Source: Achromobacter sp. MYb9 (GTDB lineage: Bacteria > Pseudomonadota > Gammaproteobacteria > Burkholderiales > Burkholderiaceae_B). From it: a DNA stretch of 64,000 nucleotides. The stretch lies in NCBI RefSeq assembly GCF_002975275.1, contig NZ_PCOQ01000006.1:124001-188000 (forward strand), read 5' to 3'. Both the position numbers and the translations under genes were made by a program. The notes below the pieces were generated by a model that was not told where the DNA came from, searched no databases, and was given only the letters and a program-made list of their open reading frames with translations. Position 1 is the first letter of the stretch, and every line of letters starts with the position of its first letter. Of this stretch, positions 9,365-19,343 are shown piece by piece.

Positions 9365-10099
9365 TCAGTACCGGAAATAGCGCATGCCGTAATCCTTCCC
9401 ATCGCCTGCGCGGCGCTTTTTCCTGGATATTTCACGCAAATTGATGCCGCCGGGATCGGCCCAGCCGAAGCCTTTGAAGATGGTCTCGGCCACCTGCGCG
9501 AAACCTTCCGTCTTGCGGCCCCCGCGCCACGCCAGGAAGCCGAACACCAGCACCAGGCCCGGCAGCAGATACATGGCATAGATTCCATAGGCATCCAACT
9601 GGTTCTGGATGCTGAACGTGCCCTTGAACAACGCCAGCACGGCATCCAGGCACATCATGAAGATGAAAATCGCCGCGACGACAATGCCCCAGAACCGGAA
9701 CGTAGACCGGTAGTGCGACCGGCGTCCCTCGAAACAATGGGGATACACCGCCACCAGGGCATCGGCATCGCGCCGGACGCCATACGCCGTCCAGGCTTGA
9801 CCGTCGGATTCCGCCACCACATCGACCGCATCGCCGTCCTGAAATGGAAACCGCCAGAACCAGCCACGCACGGATTCGCCGTTGACCTCGAACTCTACGA
9901 AATCCGCTGTTTCCGAAGTGTCCAGCGTGGCGATGGCGATCCCCGCGCCCCCCATGTCTGCCAGGCCCGCCGACACGGCGGACGCGCCAACATCCTTGCC
10001 CATCTGGCTAAGGACGAAATCCCGATTGCGGCGAGACTTGCTCAGGCCGCTGATGGTTCCCGTGATCTTGCGGAGGGGATCGTTCGATTCCTTGGTCAT
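9365..10099 (-). CDS. Membrane protein directly downstream of VasX-like effector, candidate immunity protein
   Basis: A 244-residue protein with a soluble N-terminal half, rich in acidic strands (VEFEVNGESVRGWFWRFPF), followed by two transmembrane helices (about residues 135-155 and 172-192) and a basic tail. It starts 8 bp after the effector stop codon, with AAGGAATACG as ribosome binding site, so it is certainly cotranscribed with it. Similar proteins are often labelled 'putative T6SS effector' because of this neighbourhood. Small size, membrane helices and position fit better with an immunity protein that blocks the pore from the inner membrane; this is inference. Confidence 0.7.
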   Translation of the reverse strand: MTKESNDPLRKITGTISGLSKSRRNRDFVLSQMGKDVGASAVSAGLADMGGAGIAIATLDTSETADFVEFEVNGESVRGWFWRFPFQDGDAVDVVAESDGQAWTAYGVRRDADALVAVYPHCFEGRRSHYRSTFRFWGIVVAAIFIFMMCLDAVLALFKGTFSIQNQLDAYGIYAMYLLPGLVLVFGFLAWRGGRKTEGFAQVAETIFKGFGWADPGGINLREISRKKRRAGDGKDYGMRYFRY

Positions 10100-10107
10100 C
10101 GTATTCC

Positions 10108-12963
10108 TTACACCACGTCAGCCAGGGCGGCGACGAAACCTTCTTCCTGCTTCTTGGGGTCGTCCACGGGCTTGCCGAAAGTCCGGCGGCCGAAAGCGCT
10201 GGTTTCGCACCACTCTTCCAGGGTGTCGGGCGTGAAGTACCACGCCAGCAACTGTATACCGACCAGCACCACCGCGATTTCCCAGCCCACCAGCAGACCG
10301 AGCACGCGGGCGACGGATGCGACGGCAACCCGCGCGGCGATGCCGTCCACCGCGATCACGACGACGTTCAGCCCCAAGCGCCGGCCCACGATCTTCAATA
10401 GGGGCGCGGAAGTGGCGATCGCCGTGATCACCGCGGCGCCCGCGGCGGTAAATCCAAGCGCTGATTTTATGCCGACCAGCACCATCAGCTTGTATTGCTT
10501 CTTTTCCCTGCGTTCGGTCGCTTCGTTGAAATCGATCGACGCAGTGATGAACGAGGCCCCGGCCCCGAGCATGCCGCCCATCAGCTTCCACTTCTGGAAC
10601 CCGAAGGCTTTCTTTCCGGCCAATTGATACGGCACGATCGCAATGTCGATCACGGCGGCGCTCAACGTGGCGGCCGATGCGATCAGCTTCGCATACGTCG
10701 TGGTCGTCTTGTCGGTCGACGAGATGAGTTTCGTGAAATTCACGAGTTCAATCAAGCCGACCACGACCGTGATCCGCATGGTGGTCGCGCCATTGCGCCC
10801 GTTCGCGGGGCGAACCTTGCTCCACATGTCGCGCATGACCTGGTGGCCGGGCTCTTTCGCAATGGCCTCGTTGGCCTCAAGGAATGTGCGTGCCGTGCGC
10901 AAGCGTTGCAGCGCGACCTGGCGCGCCACGCCGTCGTAGCGGGCCTGTTGGCGCACCAGCGCCAGGGCGTCCGCGTCGCTGATGCCCGTGGACATCAGGA
11001 ATATATTCTGGATGATCTTCTCGCCAACGTAATCGCCCAGGCCGTTCAGGCGCAGCCAACGGAATACCGTGTCCCCGGCCGTCATCATCAGCTTGTCGAC
11101 ACCCGCGTTCTTCATCGCGCGCGGCAAGGGCCCCAACTTCTGCGCATTGCTTTCGCCAACCAGCGAAACCGCTCGCTTGTAGTACCCGGCAAAGGTCTTC
11201 AGGTTACTGGTTGCTCGTTCGACAATCGCCAAGCCCACGGACAGCAGCGTCTGCTTGCCCTTGACGGCCTCATCCACGGCGGCCGTGACCTGCGGTTTAA
11301 GCGCTTTCTGGTTCGCGGCCACCGCCCGCCAGAAGAGCGACCTTCGATCGCTGGCGTCCCGCCGCACTTCCACCAGCGTCTTCAGGTAGCGCGCCCCCGC
11401 TTCGCTGGCGCCGATGCCTTCCGTCATGTCGGCGACCACTTCAATGAACTCGTGGCCATCGTCTTCGACGTCTTCGCTGTAGTCCTCCAGCGTATCGAAC
11501 AGAAGATCCCACTCCAGCCACTTGATCAGTTCCACCGTCCTGGCGTTAGCCAGCGTCGTCGCCGCCTCCTGGAACCTGTCGTAGTTTCCCTTGAAACGCC
11601 GCAGCTTGTCCCAATCGATATTGTCGTTGTAGCGATCCCAGGCTTGCCGGACGCGGTCCTGGCGATAGTTCTCCAGATTCTGGTCGCGCGTGCGGTCCGC
11701 CAGCGCGATCTCGGCGTCGTAGGCGTTGAAGTCCGCCTCCGCCTGCGCCCTGCGCGCCGCCGGCACGTACTGGTCCAGCAACACGCCGCGGCGGCGCTGG
11801 TACTCGGCGTTGGATATCACACCGTTCGAGCGCTCGTTTTCCAAGCCCGCAAGCGCCTGCTTGCCTGGCATATCCTGCACATTCTGGTTGATGATCTGAT
11901 TGCGGCGCATCACCTCGTAGTGCCGGCTTCCGCTGCGCTGGCCAAGCTGCACGGCCTCGGCCGTGCGCCTTGCCGCGTCATCGGCCTTGCTTTCCAGCGC
12001 CGCCTTCGCACCCTCGATATTGCTGATTGCCGTGATCTCCAACGCGCGCTCTTCGCCGTACCGGGCTATCGCGCCCAGCGCATCGTTGCAGTAACCGTTG
12101 AGTTCATCGGCGATGCCGATGGCGTCCCAGAGCGCCAGGGCCATCGGCCAGTAGCTGACGCCCATGGTGGGGTCGCCGCACTTGTCCAGCATCTGCGCCA
12201 GCAGCTGCTGAAGCACCAGGTCTTTTCGGTCGCCCACCGGCCGATTTCGGGGATACCAAGGCGTCTTCGTGAATTGCTCCGTCAACAACGCCTCATCGTA
12301 AGACCCGTCCGCCCGGCTCAGGACCCGCACGCGATCAAAGCCCGTGCATGGCAGTGCGGGCGGCTCTCCGGTCAAGCTGCTGAATTGATGGTCCCCGTAC
12401 TCCAGGATTTTCTTGAAATTCGATTCGACGGCAAGGATGGACTGATGGTTCTTGGCCTCGCAGGTGCCCTGGGCCCAAACGGAAGGCTCGATCGCTTGCA
12501 TCCGCGATGCGCGATGCGCGGGCGTGGCATAGCGCGCGCGCGTTTGAGGGCTCCATTTGTGTTCACTGTAGGCGAGCCATACCGTGCCGCACTGCTCCGG
12601 CTTTTCGATGACGATGTAATGCATGCGAAGCGGGTTGTGCCCCTGGCTTGCACATTTCATCGAGGGTTCGAGCCGGGCGCTGTCCGCATCGTCGCAGCGC
12701 CACAGCGTGCCGTCGGCGGTTACCGAATAGACTTCCCAGTAATTCGCCCCCTGCGGGCCTTTTTCATAGAAAAGGTACAGGAACCCCTGCCGCAGCGTGC
12801 GCGTCACGTATTTGTAGCGCGACGCGTCCAACTCCACGCCGGTCACGCGTTCACCACTGAAGTCGCTCAGGTCGGCTTGTGGAAAACTCGCCGGCACCAC
12901 CGCATACCGCGTGGGAAGAATCGGCAAGCCGCCCGCCTGGCATACGCTACAAGCATTACTCAT
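10108..12963 (-). CDS. VasX-like T6SS effector (BTH_I2691 family), putative pore-forming toxin
   Basis: A 951-residue effector. The N terminus begins with a CxxC pair (MSNACSVCQAGGLPILPTRYAVVP), the hallmark of the VasX N-terminal region that binds the VgrG/DUF4123 loading machinery. A long charged helical region follows (about 250-600). The C-terminal third contains at least five strongly hydrophobic segments (for example around residues 728-745, 760-785, 795-815, 828-855 and 890-925), as in colicin-type membrane-inserting toxins. It sits in the order VgrG, DUF4123, effector, membrane proteins, the standard T6SS cargo arrangement. Membrane permeabilisation of target cells is inferred from VasX of Vibrio cholerae. 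Confidence 0.85.
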   Translation of the reverse strand: MSNACSVCQAGGLPILPTRYAVVPASFPQADLSDFSGERVTGVELDASRYKYVTRTLRQGFLYLFYEKGPQGANYWEVYSVTADGTLWRCDDADSARLEPSMKCASQGHNPLRMHYIVIEKPEQCGTVWLAYSEHKWSPQTRARYATPAHRASRMQAIEPSVWAQGTCEAKNHQSILAVESNFKKILEYGDHQFSSLTGEPPALPCTGFDRVRVLSRADGSYDEALLTEQFTKTPWYPRNRPVGDRKDLVLQQLLAQMLDKCGDPTMGVSYWPMALALWDAIGIADELNGYCNDALGAIARYGEERALEITAISNIEGAKAALESKADDAARRTAEAVQLGQRSGSRHYEVMRRNQIINQNVQDMPGKQALAGLENERSNGVISNAEYQRRRGVLLDQYVPAARRAQAEADFNAYDAEIALADRTRDQNLENYRQDRVRQAWDRYNDNIDWDKLRRFKGNYDRFQEAATTLANARTVELIKWLEWDLLFDTLEDYSEDVEDDGHEFIEVVADMTEGIGASEAGARYLKTLVEVRRDASDRRSLFWRAVAANQKALKPQVTAAVDEAVKGKQTLLSVGLAIVERATSNLKTFAGYYKRAVSLVGESNAQKLGPLPRAMKNAGVDKLMMTAGDTVFRWLRLNGLGDYVGEKIIQNIFLMSTGISDADALALVRQQARYDGVARQVALQRLRTARTFLEANEAIAKEPGHQVMRDMWSKVRPANGRNGATTMRITVVVGLIELVNFTKLISSTDKTTTTYAKLIASAATLSAAVIDIAIVPYQLAGKKAFGFQKWKLMGGMLGAGASFITASIDFNEATERREKKQYKLMVLVGIKSALGFTAAGAAVITAIATSAPLLKIVGRRLGLNVVVIAVDGIAARVAVASVARVLGLLVGWEIAVVLVGIQLLAWYFTPDTLEEWCETSAFGRRTFGKPVDDPKKQEEGFVAALADVV

Positions 12964-12972
12964 TCGTGTGTC

Positions 12973-13917
12973 CTAACCTGGAATGTGCGCGCGACTTGGC
13001 TGCCGGCAGTCATGCGCGATCGCCGCCCAGTCCGCATCCGTCAACGCCATGACAAGCCGCGAAAAGCCGATATCGCCGGGCCGGGCAGCCAGCATGTCCG
13101 CCACCGTCGGATGCTGGTCGAATTCGGGATGCACCGTCAGCGCGCGCAAGGCGATGGCCTCCCAATCGCGCAGGTCATGCAGCCCGGCTTCGGCGCCTCG
13201 GCGCACGCAAGCGACGACCTGCTCCAACGTCTCTGGCAATATCTCGCCGGCCCTGGGCGCCACCGCGCGCCAGGCGCGGTTGACCGCGGCGCAAGTCCGG
13301 ACCGTCCGCCATTGATCACCGTCCAAACGCATGGCCGAGCCCGTACGCGGCTCGTCGATGTCGTACCGGGCCAGCCGCTTCCAACGGTCGACATTCACCC
13401 AAAGGCCTGCCGGACCCAGCAAATCGGCTTTCTGCCGCCGGGAAGCCTGGCGCCAGACCAGATCCAGCACCGCCGGATCGTGCAGCCGCAACAGGGTTCT
13501 TCCTCCGTCCGCACGGACCGCCAACAGGGTGCGCCCCAGGTGGCTGGCCAATGCCGCTGCGTCGCCCGCCCCGAATATCCATCCCCCTATCCGTCGGCCA
13601 TCGCCCCTGCCCAAAGCGGCGGGCTCCCAATCGCTGATCGCCATGCCTGCGGCGGCGCGGCTGATGTCGGCATCGCGCGGACGCGTCAAATCCAATCCAA
13701 TCAGGCGCGGCCATACGCGCGGGTCGATATCCGGGTGCGCCAGCCGCACCGGCGTCTCGCGCGCAGCCAGTTCGCCCGCCAGCCCTTCCCACTCCGGGTC
13801 GTCGGCGGGATCTCGCAGCAACGGGTCTATCAGCAGCAGGCAGCGGGAATCCCCACGGGAGGCTGCAAGCCGCTGCAAGGTCTCCGCCAATTCGATGCCC
13901 GACGTATAGGAATCCAT
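12973..13917 (-). CDS. DUF4123 T6SS effector chaperone (Tec-like) for the VasX-like effector
   Basis: A 314-residue cytosolic protein with the DUF4123 fold: an N-terminal segment with CLLLIDPLLRD, then WIFGAGDAAALASHLGRTL and a predicted adaptor region with LLRLHDPAVLDLVW. DUF4123 proteins (Tec/Tap-1) hold an effector and load it onto a cognate VgrG, and are not secreted. It lies 15 bp after vgrG and 9 bp before the effector gene, the expected position for a cargo-specific chaperone. A C-terminal helical extension of about 120 residues is specific to this copy. Confidence 0.87.
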   Translation of the reverse strand: MDSYTSGIELAETLQRLAASRGDSRCLLLIDPLLRDPADDPEWEGLAGELAARETPVRLAHPDIDPRVWPRLIGLDLTRPRDADISRAAAGMAISDWEPAALGRGDGRRIGGWIFGAGDAAALASHLGRTLLAVRADGGRTLLRLHDPAVLDLVWRQASRRQKADLLGPAGLWVNVDRWKRLARYDIDEPRTGSAMRLDGDQWRTVRTCAAVNRAWRAVAPRAGEILPETLEQVVACVRRGAEAGLHDLRDWEAIALRALTVHPEFDQHPTVADMLAARPGDIGFSRLVMALTDADWAAIAHDCRQPSRAHIPG

Positions 13918-13932
13918 GTTTGCGCATCCGTC

Positions 13933-16620
13933 CTAGAGATCGACCACGGCCGCGCCGGACGCCGCTGCGCTTTGCATCTTCAGTTGGCAGCCTTGGAAGT
14001 CCCCCGAAGGCAGCATGTCGGGGATCGGCGCGGATTGCGGCCCGACCCAGTTATGCACGCCCGCCTTCAGTTCCACCTTGCCCGGGGCATGCAACTGGAT
14101 GCCGCCCCCCTCGATGCGCAGATAGGCGCCGCCCGCCGTGGCCAGCACGCGCTTGGCCGCCTGGACCGTTACGCTGGCGTCCGCCGACGCGACGGTCACG
14201 GCCTTTTCGGCCGTCAACGTCATCTTGGCGTCCTGGCTATGCACCCGCAGCTTGCCGCCCGCCGCGTGCAGTCGCAGCCCGCTTTCCTTGACGGGCCGGC
14301 CGCCGGACGCCGCAAGCCCCATGGTGTACAGAACCGCGCCCGCGGCCACGCCCATCGCCAGATTGGCGCTGCTGGCCCAGTTCACGTCCGGCGCCACCTG
14401 GGCGAAGGTCTTGCCCGCCACCAGGAAGGCGTCGGCGGGCGTGTACTGGCCGATGCCGCTGGGCGCGCTGACCTGGATGTGCGGTTCTCCATAGGCCGCC
14501 ACCGCCACGCCGGCCGTGTTCGGGTCGTCCTGCGTGGTCTCCACCACGTCCAGGATGTGGGCCAGCGCCTCTTGCGCGGGCAGTGTCTGGGGGTCGTCCT
14601 TCAAGATCGCCTTTTGCCTGACCGCGGTCTCAGCAAGCTCTTTGGCGGCCGTCATCGCGGTCTTGACCTGTTTGGCCGCTTCGGCGCTGTCCAACAGCGC
14701 GCCATCGGCGTTTTCGCGCAGGTCGGCGCTGATCAGCAGGCCCGAGCCGCCGCGCACCGCCACCGCTTCCTTGGTGGACAGTTCGGCGCCGAAGCCCAGA
14801 TCCTCGAGCCGCTCGTTGTCGCGTTGCTGTTTGATATGGCCCAGGTTCAAACGGCTGTCCGCTTGCGTGGTGGACGCGGTCAACCGCGACTGGCCCGGCG
14901 TATCGTCCTGCACCAGCTGGTTGTATCCCCCCGTGCCCGTCCCGCTGTCGGACAATGCCTGGGTCTTGAACCCCGACATCACCACGTTGTGCGCATGGCC
15001 GTCCTGGCCCCCGGCGAACCACGCGGGCGCGTTGCCCGTTGCGTTGGCGCCGCCCGCTTGCACCTGATTGTGCGGCGCGTCTTCGGCGCCCTCGCCGTTG
15101 TACAGCGCCCCCACCACGACGGGCCGGTCGATATCGCCGTGCAGGAATTCCACCAGCACCTCTTGCCCCACTCTGGGCACGAAATGGCCGCCCCAGTCGC
15201 CGCCGGCCACCGGCTCCGCCACGCGGACCCAGGTGCCCAGCTCGTCCTTGGCGGGCGCGTTTTCGTCACCTGATGGATGCGCCAGGCGGCTGCTGGAGGC
15301 CTTGCCCCGTTGCCAGTGGAATTGCACTTTGATCCGATGGTCGCGATCCGTCAGCACCGGGGCTTCAGCGCCCACGACCAGCGCCGTCTGCGCGCCGAAC
15401 ACGGTGGGACGCGGATGCACCCGCGCGCCATGACCATCCACCGTCACGGGACGGAACTCGGTGTCGATGCCGATGCAGGTGAAGCGGTTGCGGTAGAACT
15501 CTTCGTCCGCCTCCGCGGCGCCCGATTCGCGGACGGCGCGGCCCAGGTCGGCATCAAAGTTGTTGCGCGCCCGGTGCGTCATGGCGATCACCACGTAGGC
15601 AGGTTGCGCGTCTTGCTGATAATGGCCGGTAAGTTCGAACCGTTGCCCGGGCGCCAGCGTGCGCACCGTGCCGGCGCCCTCCACGCAGTCCTGGCGCGCC
15701 CGCAGCGCGGCCAGGGCATTGTGCGCCAGCCGTTCGCCCTGGGCGCTGTCCTCGTAGGCGTATTGCCCCGGGTAGTCGTGGTGCACCAGTTCCCTGTCGT
15801 TGGTCAGCTTGCCGGCGGCGGCCTGCGCGGACACGGGGCGCGCCTGGGCGCCGCGGTAGTCCCAACTGGCCAGCCGCACGCCGTTGGTCTGCCAGCGCTG
15901 GCGCCGGCTCCATTGCTGGATGCTGTCTTCGGTTTCGGTGACATCCGCGCGGGCAAAACGCACACTGGCTTGCGGCCCGGGCTTGAAGGCGCCGTTGTGG
16001 TCGGCGATGACCAGGGTGTGGCCGTCGGCCTCATGCTCTACCCAATAGAAGAGCCCCTCTTCGGCCAGCAACCGTTCCACGAACGCATAGTCGGTCTCGC
16101 GGTATTGGATCGTCAGGCTGCGCTTGGCGTAGCTGGCGCGGTCCCGCAGGTCCCAGCGCCATTGGGGCGCCAGCACACCGCTGCCCTTGTAGTCGGCGAA
16201 GATGCTCTCGACGATCTCGAACACCGTCCGGTCCTGGTACGCAAAGCTATCGTGCCGCTGGCGCAGGAAAGCCAGCCACGGCTCCACGGTCAGGCCGTAC
16301 CGCGCCATGCCGCCATTGGCGCCTTGATACGCCGCGCCGGTCACGTGGCCGTGCCACAGACGGGGCTGGCTGCGGTCAAGCGCGGTTTGCAGCCGCAGCG
16401 TCACCGGCTGGCCCAGCAGGGCCTTCAGCGGAATATGCGCGTCTTCGGACAACGCCGTCAGGTCCAGGCGGAAACCGCCGTCCGACAGGCTTTCGACGCC
16501 CGCCAGCGTTTCGGCCACCAGCTTGTTGGGCCCCAGTGGCGTGCTCAGGTCGAGCAGCCGATTGGCCTGATCGGCGGCGGCGGCAGGCAGGCGGGAGAGA
16601 GACGCGGAATCGGGAGGCAT
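13933..16620 (-). CDS. vgrG: VgrG spike protein (TssI), copy 1
   Basis: An 895-residue VgrG. The gp27-like base includes the family motif IQYRETDYAFVERLLAEEGLFYWVE; the gp5-like OB domain carries DHRIKVQFHWQRG and a VGQEVLVEFLHGDIDRPVVVG segment. A DUF2345 domain and beta-helix repeats continue to the C terminus (about 660-870). It ends in the GCQLKMQSAAASG motif common in Burkholderiales VgrGs, without any added toxin domain. It closes the structural operon directly after tssH (16 bp) and heads the DUF4123/VasX-like cargo, so it is the likely carrier for that effector. Confidence 0.95.
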   Translation of the reverse strand: MPPDSASLSRLPAAAADQANRLLDLSTPLGPNKLVAETLAGVESLSDGGFRLDLTALSEDAHIPLKALLGQPVTLRLQTALDRSQPRLWHGHVTGAAYQGANGGMARYGLTVEPWLAFLRQRHDSFAYQDRTVFEIVESIFADYKGSGVLAPQWRWDLRDRASYAKRSLTIQYRETDYAFVERLLAEEGLFYWVEHEADGHTLVIADHNGAFKPGPQASVRFARADVTETEDSIQQWSRRQRWQTNGVRLASWDYRGAQARPVSAQAAAGKLTNDRELVHHDYPGQYAYEDSAQGERLAHNALAALRARQDCVEGAGTVRTLAPGQRFELTGHYQQDAQPAYVVIAMTHRARNNFDADLGRAVRESGAAEADEEFYRNRFTCIGIDTEFRPVTVDGHGARVHPRPTVFGAQTALVVGAEAPVLTDRDHRIKVQFHWQRGKASSSRLAHPSGDENAPAKDELGTWVRVAEPVAGGDWGGHFVPRVGQEVLVEFLHGDIDRPVVVGALYNGEGAEDAPHNQVQAGGANATGNAPAWFAGGQDGHAHNVVMSGFKTQALSDSGTGTGGYNQLVQDDTPGQSRLTASTTQADSRLNLGHIKQQRDNERLEDLGFGAELSTKEAVAVRGGSGLLISADLRENADGALLDSAEAAKQVKTAMTAAKELAETAVRQKAILKDDPQTLPAQEALAHILDVVETTQDDPNTAGVAVAAYGEPHIQVSAPSGIGQYTPADAFLVAGKTFAQVAPDVNWASSANLAMGVAAGAVLYTMGLAASGGRPVKESGLRLHAAGGKLRVHSQDAKMTLTAEKAVTVASADASVTVQAAKRVLATAGGAYLRIEGGGIQLHAPGKVELKAGVHNWVGPQSAPIPDMLPSGDFQGCQLKMQSAAASGAAVVDL

Positions 16621-16636
16621 GGCTTGGGTTCCGGAG

Positions 16637-19324
16637 TCAGGTCAGGCGATAGCGGAAATCGCCGTTCTTGCCCGCCGTCACGCGGATACGCGCGATTGCC
16701 TCGCCCTGCGCCATGCGGCCCAGGACCTGTTCGGCAATCTGCGGCAGCAGCGTGCCGTTAAGAATGTGATCGACGTTGCGCGCGCCGGTATCGACTTCGG
16801 TGCAGCGCGCCAGCACTGCCTCGACCATCGCATCGTCCCACTCGAATGCCGCGCGGTGGTTGGCCTGCACGCGCGCGGCGATGCGGCCAAGCTTCAGGCC
16901 GATGATGCGCACCAGCGCGTCGTCGTCGATTGGATAGTAGGCAACGGTTTTCATGCGGCCCAGGAAGGCGGGCTTGAAGGCCTTGTACAACTGCGGCGCA
17001 AGCAGGGCCTGCAGCGCCTCGGCATCAGGCCGTTCGGCCGCGCTTTTGTTCAGGCAGGCCTGCATGATGGCCGATGAGCCCACGTTGGACGTCAGGATGA
17101 TGAGCGTATTGCGGAAGTCGATCTCGCGGCCTTCTGCGTCGTCCATCACCCCTTTGTCGAACACCTGGAAGAACAGCTCAAGCACATCCGGATGGGCCTT
17201 CTCGATCTCGTCCAGCAAGACCACGCTGTAGGGCTGGCGACGCACGGCTTCGGTCAGCACGCCGCCTTCGCCATACCCGACGTAGCCCGGTGGCGACCCC
17301 TTCAGCCCCGACACGCTGTGCGCCTCCTGGTATTCGCTCATGTTGATGGTGACCAGCTTGCGCTCGCCGCCATACAGCACGTCGGCCACGGCCAGCGCGG
17401 TTTCGGTCTTGCCGACGCCCGATGGCCCGACGAACAGGAACACACCCTTGGGTTTGTTGGGGTCCTCCAATCCGGCGCGCGCCGTTCGCACACGCTGCGC
17501 AATCGCATGCAACGCGTGGTCCTGCCCAATCACGCGTTCCGCCAGCAACGGCTGCAGTTCCAGCACCGTTCGGATTTCGTCGTTCACCATGCGGCCCAGC
17601 GGAATGCCGGTCCAGGCCGACACGATCTCGGCGATGACCTGGGCGTCGACGAACGCGGGCACGAGCGGGGCGTCGCCTTGCAGCGCGCGCAACTGTTGTT
17701 GCAGTTCGGCTAGCTGCGCCTGGCCCGGCGAAAGTTCCGCCTTGGCTGGCCGCCGCTTGCCTGCGGGCTCGGGCGTTGTCGGAACGCCCGCGGCTTCCAG
17801 TTCCTCGCGCAGCGCATGGATCTGACGGACCAGGTCGCTTTCTTGCGCCAATCGCGCTTCGGCCTCTGCCAGCGTCTGCCGCACGGCAGCCATTTCATCG
17901 TCCAGATCGCGCAGGCGGGCGGCGGGGCCGCCTGCCGCGGCCTCCCGATGCAGCGCCGCGCGCTCGGTGTCCAACCGCGCCAGGCGATGGCGCGCATCGT
18001 CGATCAAGGCCGGCGTGGCGCTGCGGCCTAACGCCACCCTGGCGCATGCCGTGTCCAGCACGCTAACCGCCTTGTCGGGCAATTGCCGGCCGCTGATGTA
18101 GCGGTGCGACAGGCGGGCCGCGGCCACGATGGCCTCGTCCAGCACACGCACGCCGAAGTGGCTTTCCATCAGCGGCGCCATGCCGCGCAGCATGCTGGCA
18201 GCCAGCGCCTCACTGGGCTCTTCCACCTTGACGACCTGGAAGCGGCGGGCCAGCGCCGCGTCCTTTTCAAAGTACTTTTTGTATTCGCTCCAGGTGGTGG
18301 CCGCGATGGTACGCAATTCGCCGCGCGCCAACGCCGGCTTGAGCAGGTTGGCGGCGTCGTTCTGGCCCGCCTGGCCGCCCGCGCCGATCATCGTGTGCGC
18401 TTCGTCAATGAACAGGATGACAGGCGTCGGGCTTTGCTTGACCTCGTCGATCACGTGCTTCAGGCGGTTTTCGAATTCGCCCTTGACGCTGGCGCCGGCC
18501 TGCAACAGGCCCAGGTCCAGCGTGCGCAGCGCCACGCCCGCCAGAGAAGGCGGAACGTCGCCCGCCACGATGCGCAGCGCCAGCCCCTCGACCACCGCCG
18601 TCTTGCCCACGCCGGCCTCGCCAGTCAGGATGGGGTTGTTCTGGCGACGCCGCGTCAGAATGTCGATCATCTGGCGGATTTCGGCGTCACGCCCGATCAC
18701 GGGATCTATCCTGCCCTCGCGCGCACGCTCCGTCAGATTGGTGGTGTATTGATCCAGCGCCGGCGTCTTGGACAAGGCGGCGGCCGGCGCGGCGGCATCC
18801 TGGCCTGCGGCGCCATCGGCGCCGTCGCCCAGCGCAACGGCCTGGCCGGCCTCTTCCGAACCCGCCGTCAACGCCGCGAAGTCATGCTTCAGCGCATCCA
18901 GCCGAAACGACTCGAACAAGCGCGACCCGCGCCGCGCCAGCGCCGCCAGATCGGGCTCCGTCAACAGCGCCAGCAGCAGATGACCGGAGCGGATGCGCGT
19001 GGTCTGCGTATCCAGCGACGCAATCAGCCAGGCGTGTTCGAACAACTTGGGCAAGTGCGGAGAAAAAACCGGTGTGCGCGTATTGCCGTTCTTAAAGCCC
19101 CGGATCTCGGTGTTGAGGTCGGCTTCCAGCACCGACGCTTCGATGCCGCTGCGCCGCGCCACCATGCTGAAGTCGCTGGCGGGCCGCTCAAGCAGGGCCA
19201 GGAACAGATGCTCAAGATCCACTTCATAGTGCCCTTGCGCCATGCACAGGCTTGCGGCGCGTTCGGCGGCCTGGCGGCAGGTCTGGTTCAGCTTCGCGAT
19301 CAGGGTTTTCAGCGGAATGGCCAT
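16637..19324 (-). CDS. tssH: TssH/ClpV AAA+ ATPase of the T6SS
   Basis: An 895-residue ClpV that disassembles contracted TssB/TssC sheaths. Two AAA+ modules are visible: Walker A GEAGVGKT near residue 235 with Walker B VILFIDEAHTM, and a second Walker A GPSGVGKTETA near residue 632 with VVLLDEIEKAHPDV. The N-terminal Clp_N double repeat (about 1-150) recognises TssC. I place the start at ATG 19324 (MAIPLKTLIAKLNQ); the frame stays open for 49 codons upstream, but that part overlaps the end of tssG and does not resemble ClpV. It lies 19 bp after tssG in the structural operon. Confidence 0.96.
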   Translation of the reverse strand: MAIPLKTLIAKLNQTCRQAAERAASLCMAQGHYEVDLEHLFLALLERPASDFSMVARRSGIEASVLEADLNTEIRGFKNGNTRTPVFSPHLPKLFEHAWLIASLDTQTTRIRSGHLLLALLTEPDLAALARRGSRLFESFRLDALKHDFAALTAGSEEAGQAVALGDGADGAAGQDAAAPAAALSKTPALDQYTTNLTERAREGRIDPVIGRDAEIRQMIDILTRRRQNNPILTGEAGVGKTAVVEGLALRIVAGDVPPSLAGVALRTLDLGLLQAGASVKGEFENRLKHVIDEVKQSPTPVILFIDEAHTMIGAGGQAGQNDAANLLKPALARGELRTIAATTWSEYKKYFEKDAALARRFQVVKVEEPSEALAASMLRGMAPLMESHFGVRVLDEAIVAAARLSHRYISGRQLPDKAVSVLDTACARVALGRSATPALIDDARHRLARLDTERAALHREAAAGGPAARLRDLDDEMAAVRQTLAEAEARLAQESDLVRQIHALREELEAAGVPTTPEPAGKRRPAKAELSPGQAQLAELQQQLRALQGDAPLVPAFVDAQVIAEIVSAWTGIPLGRMVNDEIRTVLELQPLLAERVIGQDHALHAIAQRVRTARAGLEDPNKPKGVFLFVGPSGVGKTETALAVADVLYGGERKLVTINMSEYQEAHSVSGLKGSPPGYVGYGEGGVLTEAVRRQPYSVVLLDEIEKAHPDVLELFFQVFDKGVMDDAEGREIDFRNTLIILTSNVGSSAIMQACLNKSAAERPDAEALQALLAPQLYKAFKPAFLGRMKTVAYYPIDDDALVRIIGLKLGRIAARVQANHRAAFEWDDAMVEAVLARCTEVDTGARNVDHILNGTLLPQIAEQVLGRMAQGEAIARIRVTAGKNGDFRYRLT

Positions 19325-19343
19325 GTTCTCGTTCGTCGTGTTC

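Noticed and set aside
9365..10099. Reading this gene as a second effector
   Set aside because: It has two simple membrane helices, no toxin motif, no chaperone of its own and lies 8 bp after the VasX-like effector; immunity is the more economical reading.
10495..15273. A 1592-codon open frame on the plus strand
   Set aside because: It is antisense to the VasX-like effector, DUF4123 and VgrG genes, which are all recognisable families. Long antisense frames are expected in DNA this G+C-rich, and the translation is Arg/His/Gln-rich without any domain.
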